10,772 nucleotides of DNA. Source: Methanosarcinales archaeon (GTDB lineage Archaea; Halobacteriota; Methanosarcinia; Methanosarcinales; Methanogasteraceae). Below the pieces are notes generated by a model. That model saw only the letters and a program-made list of their open reading frames with translations. It was not told the origin of the DNA and ran no database searches. The stretch is taken from assembly GCA_030640725.1 (NCBI GenBank), contig DAOWIV010000173.1, positions 1-10,772 on the forward strand, written 5' to 3'. The translations under genes and the position numbers were made by a program. Shown here one piece after another: positions 1 through 6,390 of this stretch (positions are counted from its first letter, which is position 1; each line of letters begins with the position of its first letter).

Positions 1-762
1 AAATTCGCGGGATCCTGCAAATCGTTCGCATAGCCCCATCATCTCACCCCTGCTGGCTGCCTCGACATCCTCCACGGAGGGTCGCACCACGGTATTTAAC
101 TGGACCCGGTCAGGACCAATCCTGGAGACCGCATCCAGAAGCGCCAAAATCTCATCTTCTTGGTCGTTCAGCCCCTTAACGATCATGATCTCGAGCCAGA
201 ACTTCCCTTCAAACACTTCTCGAAATATCCTGAGCCCTTCAATGATCTGTTCCACTTTGAGGCTCTCGTGCGGCTGATTCACAGCACGGAACACGGGCGT
301 GGTTGCGGCATCAAGCGACGGCAGCACGAGATCGGCATTCATGAGATCATTTCGCACATCCTCCAAAAAGAGGAGTGAACCATTGGTTATCACTACAACC
401 GGGACATCAGTCATCGTCTTAATCGCATCAATCATCTCACCGATCTTCGAATGCAGCGTCGGCTCCCCTGAGCCTGCGAATGTGATACAATCGATGTCCT
501 CCGCGCTCTTGTCCAGAAACCCTTTCAGTTCAGCGAGAACCAGGTCCTTTGGTACGTACTCCTTTCTCTGCACGGTTCTCTCTGTGGTTCGTCCGAGCTG
601 GCAGTAGACGCAGTCGAACGTACAGGTCTTGTACGGCGTGATATCGATGCCAAGCGACCTCCCGAGTCTTCTGGAGGGCACAGGACCGAATATGTACGAG
701 CTATCGCTGTTGCCACTGTTGCCACTATTGGTACTGGTGGTGCTGTTGCCGCTATCACTCAA
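1..762 (-). CDS. Radical SAM protein, COG0731-type (partial, runs off the window)
   Basis: The frame is open from about 762 down to base 1 with no stop, so the C-terminus is missing. After a leader comes the block FGPVPSRRLGRSLGID (690-643) and then a C-x3-C-x2-C cluster, read as CTFDCVYC (624-601), that binds the SAM-cleaving [4Fe-4S] cluster. Further on are TFAGSGEPTL, the glycine-rich SAM-binding segment, and VVVITNGSLL. This set is typical of the COG0731 Fe-S oxidoreductases related to the wyosine enzyme TYW1; the substrate of this branch is not known to me. The start is uncertain. No in-frame ATG or GTG lies between the MBL stop and the motif, so the choices are TTG at 762 (overlapping that stop), TTG at 768, or ATG at 801 inside the MBL gene; none has a good ribosome binding site. 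Residues before the motif are almost all Ser, Gly, Asn and Thr, partly from a tandem 9-bp repeat (709-726). It lies downstream of, and is probably co-transcribed with, the MBL gene. Confidence 0.88.
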   Translation of the reverse strand, partial: MSDSGNSTTSTNSGNSGNSDSSYIFGPVPSRRLGRSLGIDITPYKTCTFDCVYCQLGRTTERTVQRKEYVPKDLVLAELKGFLDKSAEDIDCITFAGSGEPTLHSKIGEMIDAIKTMTDVPVVVITNGSLLFLEDVRNDLMNADLVLPSLDAATTPVFRAVNQPHESLKVEQIIEGLRIFREVFEGKFWLEIMIVKGLNDQEDEILALLDAVSRIGPDRVQLNTVVRPSVEDVEAASRGEMMGLCERFAGSREF

Positions 763-1423
763 ATGCAAACACCCTGCCGACGCCGTTTCTCTGGTATGCA
801 TCCGGGAAGCTTGATGCGATCTCCCGGAGGTGCTGGGTGCAGTGGCACGGAGAGAGGAATTCCACACCTTTCAGCACCGGATAATCGCAAAATCCATGAA
901 ATCCACCCATGATCCCGTATATCTCTCCAAATTCTGACGCTCTGCCCATGATTGCCTCGATCCCGGGATGTGCGCATCCTGTGACGACAACGATCCCGTT
1001 TTTCGTATCCAGCACCAGAGACTGCTCCTTTATACCACTACCCAGTTCTCCTGTGGTATGCACCCGATCGTAGATCTCTGCCGGACCGTGTACCTCGATC
1101 ACCGGATTTCTGATCTTACTCTTAAACGATTCCGAAAACGACGCCAGCAGATAGATTTCGGCATCGCGGTTCAGATCGAGCAGATCAGGGATGCCGCCTG
1201 CATGGTCCCAGTGTTCGTGCGACAGGACGACTTTTCCGGGGGCTTCCGGATCGATCCCCAGTCGCTCCATGTTGTGTAGTAAAATCGATCCGTCTCCACC
1301 GGTGTCAAAGAGTATTCGCTCGCTGGACACCTCTATCAGGCAGGAGAACCCCCATTCGCTCTTAAGTCCGGTAGCAGACGCATCCGGATATACTTCATTA
1401 TCATAGACTGTCGTGATCTTCAT
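755..1423 (-). CDS. MBL-fold metallo-hydrolase, COG1237 / MJ0301-like
   Basis: This 222-residue protein has the metallo-beta-lactamase fold. The metal-binding signature HEHWDH is at residues 69-74, preceded by LFDTGGDGSILLHNM (38-52). Other conserved blocks are TGCAHPG (148-154), GGFHGF (173-178) and SPCHCTQH (191-198). The opening TTVYDN, GLKSEWGFSCLIE and TGCAHPG blocks match the COG1237 family, which includes MJ0301 of Methanocaldococcus, linked to 7,8-dihydropterin-ribofuranosylaminobenzene phosphate synthesis in methanopterin formation. Whether this copy does that reaction is inference; the family is broader than one function. I chose ATG at 1423 because a perfect GGAGG lies 7 bases upstream; a GTG at 1429 would be too close to that site. 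The gene overlaps the relic ATPase frame upstream by a few bases and abuts the radical SAM gene downstream, suggesting one transcript. Confidence 0.9.
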   Translation of the reverse strand: MKITTVYDNEVYPDASATGLKSEWGFSCLIEVSSERILFDTGGDGSILLHNMERLGIDPEAPGKVVLSHEHWDHAGGIPDLLDLNRDAEIYLLASFSESFKSKIRNPVIEVHGPAEIYDRVHTTGELGSGIKEQSLVLDTKNGIVVVTGCAHPGIEAIMGRASEFGEIYGIMGGFHGFCDYPVLKGVEFLSPCHCTQHLREIASSFPDAYQRNGVGRVFAFE

Positions 1424-1758
1424 TCGCACGCCTCCATATCTCTTTTATCGCACCAGAGACCGCTCCGTCCGCGGATTTGACAATAGGAACGTCGGCAACC
1501 ATTACCCCAGCCACATCGTATCCACATGCCTCTTCGTATGATCCGCACCCGGCGCACTTTGATCTGCCAATCTCTGCAACCTTCGACCCAGGTGAACTCG
1601 TGTTTTTCCCGGACTTCGGGCTTTAGCAGCAGGTGCAGGTCAGGAGCGTCCACATCGCGGTCTGCAATGACCTTGTTTTTTGCAAGCGATGCGAACGAGG
1701 CTGCAAGTGTCGCCCTTTCTGTGCCGCCTTTCCCGTTGATTATTACGATCGGTTTCAT
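1420..1758 (-). pseudogene. Relic of a MinD/CooC-type P-loop ATPase with inserted ferredoxin domain
   Basis: The first 56 residues are clearly the N-terminus of a MinD-superfamily ATPase: MKPIVIINGKGG, then LAASFASLAKNKVIAD and DVDAPDLHLLLKPEV. The deviant Walker A should read KGGTGKT but here reads KGGTERA (residues 10-16), losing the catalytic glycine, lysine and threonine. At about 1586-1592 the family reading frame shifts by one base. In the shifted frame the protein continues as SKVAEIGRSKCAGCGSYEEAC, the start of the inserted [4Fe-4S] domain, with Tyr where the third cysteine ligand should be. It then jumps to VPIVKSADGAVSGAIKEIWRR, which resembles the C-terminus of the family. Intact members (COG1149) have roughly 280-290 residues, so most of the middle is gone. 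Three independent lesions argue against a mere sequencing error. Intact relatives are thought to be ATP-driven Fe-S or metal-centre maturation factors. Confidence 0.8.
1431..1435 (-). promoter_or_regulatory. Ribosome binding site GGAGG of the MBL gene
   Basis: On the minus strand GGAGG sits 7 bases before ATG 1423 and only 1 base before GTG 1429, so it decides in favour of the ATG. It lies inside the end of the relic ATPase gene, which fits a formerly coupled operon. Confidence 0.7.
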
Positions 1759-1899
1759 GATGGTTACTTATCGTTTCAGTGCCTGCGGGGTCTTATAGTT
1801 ATGTGGGAATGGGCGGGGCTACAAAACCACGCCATTCACAATCTCCAAATACGCTAAATTATATTCTAAAATGCCAGAGGTATCTTGCCGTTTATATGT

Positions 1900-2245
1900 T
1901 TGATAGCACATACTCCTGCTCCGATGGTCTTAGACGCCCGCCCGGACTCACATCACCTTGCCAGACCCCAGAGCTCTCTGCTATATTCCAAGATAGGAGG
2001 CTCGGACTAACGGTGGTGTGAATGCAGCGTTTCCGTCACACGAAAAACGTCGGCTTCCACGATTATCGAAATTTCGGGGCTTATAACCTTGACCTTTTCG
2101 ATTGCGGCCTATTATCCCGTCCCCCCAGCTTCACAACAGCCTGTTACCAGACCGGGTGCGGGGTTCAGTTCTGAGGTGGTGGCTATCCTTTCCTCGAGGC
2201 TTGGATTTTCACCAGCTGGCGAGTATGAATTTATCTCGGCACTCT
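1900..2245 (-). ncRNA. Structured RNA segment, possibly a truncated group II intron
   Basis: Read on the minus strand, this stretch has marks of a folded catalytic-type RNA rather than a gene. A 7-bp stem (2154-2148 with 2143-2137, two G-U pairs) is capped by a GUAA tetraloop, a GNRA loop. A 6-bp stem (2041-2036 with 2021-2016) encloses CG-GAAA-CG, again a GNRA loop. CCGAGC (2005-2000) can pair with GCUCUGG (1974-1968) with one bulged base. GGCC and GGUC flank a short loop near 2110-2090. The order and wording of segments (GGTTATAAGCC, GTGGAAGCCGACG, GGTCTGGCAAGGTGATGTGAG) resembles, from memory, the domain I-III part of group II introns. I see no domain V hairpin and no reverse transcriptase, so if this is right it is a truncated 5' remnant. 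Another family of structured RNA is possible. Confidence 0.4.
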
Positions 2246-2251
2246 TGCGCC

Positions 2252-2319
2252 CTTGCGTCACCCTCGTCTTTGCGTTCACCTGATCTAACGCAAGGTCGCA
2301 GAGACGCAGAGACGCAAAG
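2252..2319. repeat. Imperfect palindrome of GCGTC/GACGC units with tandem 8-bp repeat
   Basis: The right arm holds the unit CGCAGAGA twice in tandem (2297-2304 and 2305-2312), followed by CGCAAAG (2313-2319). The left arm (2252-2276) carries the complement in looser form, and TTGCGTT (2270-2276) faces AACGCAA (2287-2293) across a 10-base loop. The outer TTGCGTC (2253-2259) matches GACGCAA at 2311-2317. Runs of this type, which read as alternating GCGTC and TCTGC, are familiar as dispersed intergenic elements in environmental genomes. No protein is encoded. Confidence 0.6.
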
Positions 2320-2499
2320 TTGAGATGGATACGCCTGCGTTTTTCCACGTACGCGAGAGGGCTACCGTTAGCGACCACAGAAATAAAGTATGGTCGGTAT
2401 ATTGATTTTTGGGGACTTCCTAAAGTTGGATCCTGCTCAGATCCACAATATATCAGAGATTTCAGCGCACCAGAACGTCAACCCGGTTAATCGTGGATA

Positions 2500-3549
2500 T
2501 CACTCCTTAAGAATCTCTTTTAGGTAGCTTAAGTAGTTTTCAGCCATAATTTCCCTTGAAAAATGCTCCTTGACGCGTCTTCTGCACTCATAAGGATCGA
2601 TATCAGAGACTTTATCTGTAACTATGATCTCGCGCATCTCACCAAGGCTATCGCAGAGAAAGCCGGTCACACCATCCTGTATCTGGTCTGTCAAACCCCC
2701 GCTCCGGAGCGCGATGACAGGCGTTCCGCAGCACATTGCCTCTGATGCGTGCAGACCGAATATCTCCATGAACGGGAACATTGGAATTGAGATCACTGCC
2801 TTTGCGTTCTGGTAAAACCTTATCTTATCCTCAAAAGACACGGTGCCATAATACCGCACCTGAGAGCCATCGCACCTGGATTTCACCTCCGCAACATAAT
2901 CCGGACTGATAACGAAGCGATCTTCGCCACAGATGTCTCCACAGGCGTTCGAATCCTCCATCAGTTGGATAAACTCGAAGATACCTTTCTCGCTGCATAT
3001 CCGGTTGACAGATAGATAACGCTCTCCCTTCTCGGCTTTGAACGGATAAAGCTCGGTATTTATGCCGTGTGGAATGCACCTGCAAGGTATCCTCATTCGG
3101 TTTGAGATATTCATCGCCTGTGCACGTGAAGCCGCGATGAAATACGGATCGTCACGTATATGCGGGACCCGCCCCCAGTCACATGTCCCGTGGAATACGT
3201 GGCAGACCTTCGCATCCGGATGTGACATCCTATAATCATAGGTCACTCCGGATACGGTATTATCGATGATAACATCATAATCCTTGAAATGTTTTTCAGC
3301 GATGCTGTGTGCCCGCTCCTCTTTTGCAATCCAATCATGGTGTACATCAGATGATTCTTCAACAGTCTCTATGATCCTGAGTTTCGGAATTTGCGGGAGT
3401 TTTGAGCCTTTACAACACGCAACAGCGACCTCCTCAACCTCATCGAATCCGGAGAGCGCCACTGCCAGATCGCCTACAACAAGTTCGGTACCGCCGTATT
3501 TTCTAAAGTCTATCGCCTTTTCCGCAGACGAAACAATAAATATCTTCAT
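2500..3549 (-). CDS. GT4-family (GT-B fold) glycosyltransferase
   Basis: This 349-residue protein has the two-lobed layout of GT-B retaining glycosyltransferases. The N-terminal lobe has the glycine loop KYGGTELVVGDLAVAL (residues 17-32). The linker and start of the second lobe show VNRICSEKGI (181-190). The nucleotide-sugar site carries the E-x7-E signature with E262 and E270 in MEIFGLHASEAMCCGTPVIA, followed by GGLTDQIQDGVTGFL (284-298). No signal peptide or membrane helix is seen, so it is cytoplasmic. Sugar donor and acceptor cannot be read from the sequence. Its ATG overlaps the stop of the upstream glucosidase gene by 4 bases (ATGA), indicating coupled translation and a shared pathway. 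A role in glycogen or another alpha-glucan is the simplest inference; glycolipid or protein glycosylation are alternatives. Confidence 0.9.
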   Translation of the reverse strand: MKIFIVSSAEKAIDFRKYGGTELVVGDLAVALSGFDEVEEVAVACCKGSKLPQIPKLRIIETVEESSDVHHDWIAKEERAHSIAEKHFKDYDVIIDNTVSGVTYDYRMSHPDAKVCHVFHGTCDWGRVPHIRDDPYFIAASRAQAMNISNRMRIPCRCIPHGINTELYPFKAEKGERYLSVNRICSEKGIFEFIQLMEDSNACGDICGEDRFVISPDYVAEVKSRCDGSQVRYYGTVSFEDKIRFYQNAKAVISIPMFPFMEIFGLHASEAMCCGTPVIALRSGGLTDQIQDGVTGFLCDSLGEMREIIVTDKVSDIDPYECRRRVKEHFSREIMAENYLSYLKEILKE

Positions 3550-5912
3550 TTGTGTCCACCGATATCAAATACAACTCTTTTCAACTCTCTTTTGTCAAGC
3601 AGGTCTTCTTTACCCACCGTAAATCTTGTCATGATCCTTGTATACTTTCCTTTGATGATCTCTTTTGTTACGTCAATCCTTACGTCGTTGATGGTTGCAG
3701 ACGGGTTATCCACAATTGCAGGAACAACAAAGCCAAAGTCCACGTCGATAGGGGCGCCCCCGTTTCTTATGATCGCGGTTACCTCATCATCAGACCTGCT
3801 GAACTCAAACGAGAGTAAGCTCTCCCCGATCGCGAGTTTTTCAGCGGATATCCTCCAGTCAGCGGTGATGTACGGGCAGATTGTGACGCTTTCAGGGGCG
3901 CGGGGTTCCACTCCGAGCAGTCCGCGAACGATTGCATACAGATAGATCGTTGCAGACCACGCCTGAATGAAACAGCCGGCAGGATCCGCAACCGCTGACG
4001 GTTCAGGCGGTACGTCTCCTGACATGACCTCCTTGAAGTATAGTCTGGAGAACTGCTGCATCTCGGTCATCTGGTAGGTCTTGAGGAATCCTTCATTGAA
4101 ATTCCCCTGCGCAAACTCGGAATACGCAACCCAGCCCGTAACAAATGGCCAGACGCCGCCTTTCTGGTAGCTGTTCCCATCATACTCAGGATCGCTCCTT
4201 GCACGGGTCCTGACGCCCCATGATGTCGTGAACTCGTCGCTTTCCATCCATGCAAGGATTTTGTCCCCTTTTTCAGGATCGATGAGATCGAAGAAGACCG
4301 GAATGACTGCATTTACAGTCATATCCTTCTTCAGGGTGCCGTCAGGCTGTATCGTGTCATACAGGAACCCCTGCGCTTCGTCCCAGTATCGTTCGGTGAT
4401 CAATGATTTGAGCTCACGGTACCGTTTCATATACGTCTCTGCAAGTTCATCATCGCCAAACTCCCTTACGATCTCTGCCCCGCACCTGAATGCATGGCTG
4501 AATATCGCCTGGACATCGACCCCGGACTTTCCACGGAAGTACGAGTCCATCCACTGCACATCCTGGAGAAAACCCTCAGGACCGTGCTCGATCAAGCCAT
4601 CTCCATCACGGTCCGCTTTCAGGCACCAGTCAAGTGCCCTGAGCATATTATCATACAGGTGTCGCACAAAAATTTTATCGCCGGACCACTTATAATAATC
4701 ATACAGCGCAATCACAAAGAGCGGGGTTGCATCGACGCTGTAGTAGTAGATCGTCCCGTCCATCCTGGTTTCGTGTGGAATCTCCCCCCTGTAGAACGGG
4801 ACCCTGACCGCATCATCGCCATCCTCCTTTGCCTGGAACCGTGCAAGCAGCTCAAGTGCGCACTGGGAGCTGAGAAAGTCTCCGATGCAATTGCTGCCAA
4901 ATACCGTCCATGCGATGTCCCTTCCGAAGTATGTCGGGAAATGCGGCAGTCCAGCCATGAATCCAAGACCGTAACCATGTTGATAGTGTTTCAACAGTAG
5001 TATTCCAATCTTAGAACGAATAAAAGCATCATCAATCTCTTTAATCCCTGATTCAAGGTTCAACACTCTCTGGATATAATCGGTATATGATTTTTTTGTC
5101 TCCATAAGTAATTCTTTTGCCGAATCGATCAACTCTTCGGATTCATCGATTAACAGATGGTACGTTGCATCACCACCATTGAGCGCGAACCTGATCTCGA
5201 TGGTATCTCGCGCATCGATCTTTATCTCATAAGCCAGGAGTGTGCCGCCCATGCAGTGTTCTGACGGACCCGGAAACCTGTTCTCCAGTTTACATGCATC
5301 AAGATTGGCAACATCGAAGCAGACATACTTCGGTTCAAGATTTGAGCGGAAGAGCATCATCCAGTTCGGACGTTTGTGGTGCCGCACAAAAACCATCTTC
5401 CTGCGCGGATCATACGTCACAAGATATTTCCTCTCTTTCCATGCATCACCGGTCTGTTTCAGTGCCCATTCAAGATTTGTGACCGGATTTGCGATGAAAT
5501 TGAATGTCGTCCTCGTATCTTTCGTGTTTTTGATCCTGAATCTCCAGCAAACCCCTTTTTTGAGTTTTGGGACGAAAACAGACTGGTTGATAGAGAATTC
5601 TCCAATCTCAAACGTTCGTTCAACATCACCACTAAAGACGAACTCCTTGCAGAAATCAGGTAGCCAGTTGATCTCAGTCTTACCATCCTCAATCAAGCCA
5701 AAGTTTACGCCATCTGCAACTTTTAGCGGCAGATTCCAGATGCCGTTCCATCTACCCTCGAATCTTCCGTTTTTATGTCCGATAACATAGACTCTCAAGC
5801 CTGCAGAAAGAAAATTCGATTCAAGTTCCTCAGTTTCATGCCATTCCATCATTTTCATAACGAAGATGCGAGTGATCCAATGTTCCCGGGTATAAGCGAA
5901 CAGGTGATACAT
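3546..5912 (-). CDS. Glycogen-debranching-type amylo-alpha-1,6-glucosidase
   Basis: This 788-residue protein has an N-terminal beta-rich domain (about 30-260), a central (alpha/alpha)6 barrel (about 290-665) and a short C-terminal beta domain (about 670-788). Barrel motifs match amylo-alpha-1,6-glucosidases: HFPTYFGRDIAW with the FGRD block at 329-332, RGEIPHETR (375-383), YYYSVDATPLF (389-399), DRDGDGLIEHG (434-444), LQDVQWMDS (449-457), TTSWGVRTRA (562-571) and GGVWPFVTGW (585-594). Such enzymes hydrolyse alpha-1,6 branch glucose in glycogen-like polymers; the exact linkage here is inferred. There is no signal peptide, so it is probably cytoplasmic. The start at 5912 has a weak GAGG about 8 bases upstream; an alternative ATG at 5858 (MKMMEWHE) has no such site. 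A TATA-like TTTATAAG lies at 5931-5924 on the minus strand. It is the first gene of a two-gene operon with the glycosyltransferase. Confidence 0.9.
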   Translation of the reverse strand: MYHLFAYTREHWITRIFVMKMMEWHETEELESNFLSAGLRVYVIGHKNGRFEGRWNGIWNLPLKVADGVNFGLIEDGKTEINWLPDFCKEFVFSGDVERTFEIGEFSINQSVFVPKLKKGVCWRFRIKNTKDTRTTFNFIANPVTNLEWALKQTGDAWKERKYLVTYDPRRKMVFVRHHKRPNWMMLFRSNLEPKYVCFDVANLDACKLENRFPGPSEHCMGGTLLAYEIKIDARDTIEIRFALNGGDATYHLLIDESEELIDSAKELLMETKKSYTDYIQRVLNLESGIKEIDDAFIRSKIGILLLKHYQHGYGLGFMAGLPHFPTYFGRDIAWTVFGSNCIGDFLSSQCALELLARFQAKEDGDDAVRVPFYRGEIPHETRMDGTIYYYSVDATPLFVIALYDYYKWSGDKIFVRHLYDNMLRALDWCLKADRDGDGLIEHGPEGFLQDVQWMDSYFRGKSGVDVQAIFSHAFRCGAEIVREFGDDELAETYMKRYRELKSLITERYWDEAQGFLYDTIQPDGTLKKDMTVNAVIPVFFDLIDPEKGDKILAWMESDEFTTSWGVRTRARSDPEYDGNSYQKGGVWPFVTGWVAYSEFAQGNFNEGFLKTYQMTEMQQFSRLYFKEVMSGDVPPEPSAVADPAGCFIQAWSATIYLYAIVRGLLGVEPRAPESVTICPYITADWRISAEKLAIGESLLSFEFSRSDDEVTAIIRNGGAPIDVDFGFVVPAIVDNPSATINDVRIDVTKEIIKGKYTRIMTRFTVGKEDLLDKRELKRVVFDIGGHK

Positions 5913-6038
5913 CTGTGTTGCCTCTTATAAACATGGTGCTGCAAACGTGATGCTTTGCGGGACGGTCACGCCACCCTGGTGTTGCAGAAGGTTATCGGAA
6001 CTCCGGAATCACGCAAGATGTGGCTAAAAACCGGTGTA

Positions 6039-6091
6039 ATCAGTGTTAATCTGTGTCTAAAAACTATTATTAGATACAGATTTACGCAGAT
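6039..6091. repeat. Inverted repeat, 22-bp arms around a 9-base loop
   Basis: The left arm (6039-6060) and the right arm (6070-6091) are complementary at 18 of 22 positions, separated by AAACTATTA. The core wording, AATCTGTGT on one arm and ACAGATTTACGCAGAT on the other, resembles a short intergenic element seen in many environmental genomes. It lies well away from both neighbouring start and stop codons, so it is more likely a dispersed element than an operator; a transcript hairpin is also possible. Confidence 0.65.
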
Positions 6092-6277
6092 GAACACAGA
6101 TCAAGGTTTTTTGCATAACCCGGGATTTGTCTAAAGACTCCATACGACACCTGATCATGCCCATAAAAATCGCAGTTTATGCCGGTGCTGAGTATAAATC
6201 AGTACTGACTGCGCAGAAGCCCGGCGTAGATTGGCGAGCAACAATACAGAGAACGGGCGGAATCAGGGTAATCCGAG

Positions 6278-6289
6278 AATAATAAAAAG
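6278..6289 (-). terminator. Candidate oligo-T terminator of the coiled-coil gene
   Basis: About 100 bases beyond the coiled-coil stop the minus strand reads CTTTTTATTATT. Archaeal transcription often ends at such T-rich tracts without a hairpin. Position and strand fit; there is no further support. Confidence 0.3.
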
Positions 6290-6390
6290 TCTCGTATTTT
6301 TCAACTCGGGTTGGAATAGATCAAAGAGTCTCTGAATTGTGCCGGGAAACAGTTACTACACACCGCGATGTGGATGGCGAATCGGACAGA

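Larger units (their letters stand above)
1759..2499. other. Gene-free region between the glycosyltransferase and the relic ATPase
   Basis: No convincing protein gene is present. Open frames here lack family motifs and run through repeats. The stretch holds a likely structured RNA on the minus strand (about 1900-2245), a palindromic repeat cluster (2252-2319), a perfect 10-bp palindrome CGAAATTTCG at 2067-2076 that falls within the RNA-like part, and a small inverted repeat with GGATC/GATCC arms (2428-2444) beyond the glycosyltransferase stop. A weak TATA-like CTATAAG lies on the minus strand near 1792-1798, about 35 bases before the relic ATPase start. Confidence 0.6.
5913..6390. other. Gene-poor spacer between the glucosidase and coiled-coil genes
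   Basis: No gene is well supported. The spacer contains the inverted repeat at 6039-6091, an A/T-rich tract near 6278-6301, and a 41-codon plus-strand frame (6157-6282, MPIKIAVYAGAEYK...) that has no clear ribosome binding site and no recognised family. The glucosidase promoter should lie at its left end and the coiled-coil gene's terminator in its right half. Confidence 0.55.

Noticed and set aside
525..758. 77-codon minus-strand frame starting GTG at 758
   Set aside because: It lies in another frame over the radical SAM gene; the SAM-cluster motif is only in the frame reported.
1779..2021. 80-codon plus-strand frame ending near 2021, at first suspected to be a transposase remnant
   Set aside because: No transposase motif (zinc ribbon, DDE or HUH) could be seen; the stretch is better explained by base-paired RNA on the other strand.
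2089..2323. Overlapping plus-strand frames of 64 and 73 codons
   Set aside because: They lie antisense to the structured RNA segment and the repeats, with no motifs and no ribosome binding site.
2112..2378. 88-codon minus-strand open frame
   Set aside because: It reads through the GACGCAGA repeat cluster and the RNA-like stretch, has no family motifs, and its composition is explained by the repeats.
2390..2527. 45-codon plus-strand frame beginning MVGILIFGDF overlapping the glycosyltransferase end
   Set aside because: No ribosome binding site, no recognised family, and it overlaps the end of a well-supported gene on the other strand.
4228..5000. Long plus-strand frames of 155 and 168 codons inside the glucosidase gene
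   Set aside because: They are antisense to a 788-residue protein with conserved glucosidase motifs throughout; their composition is that of shadow frames.
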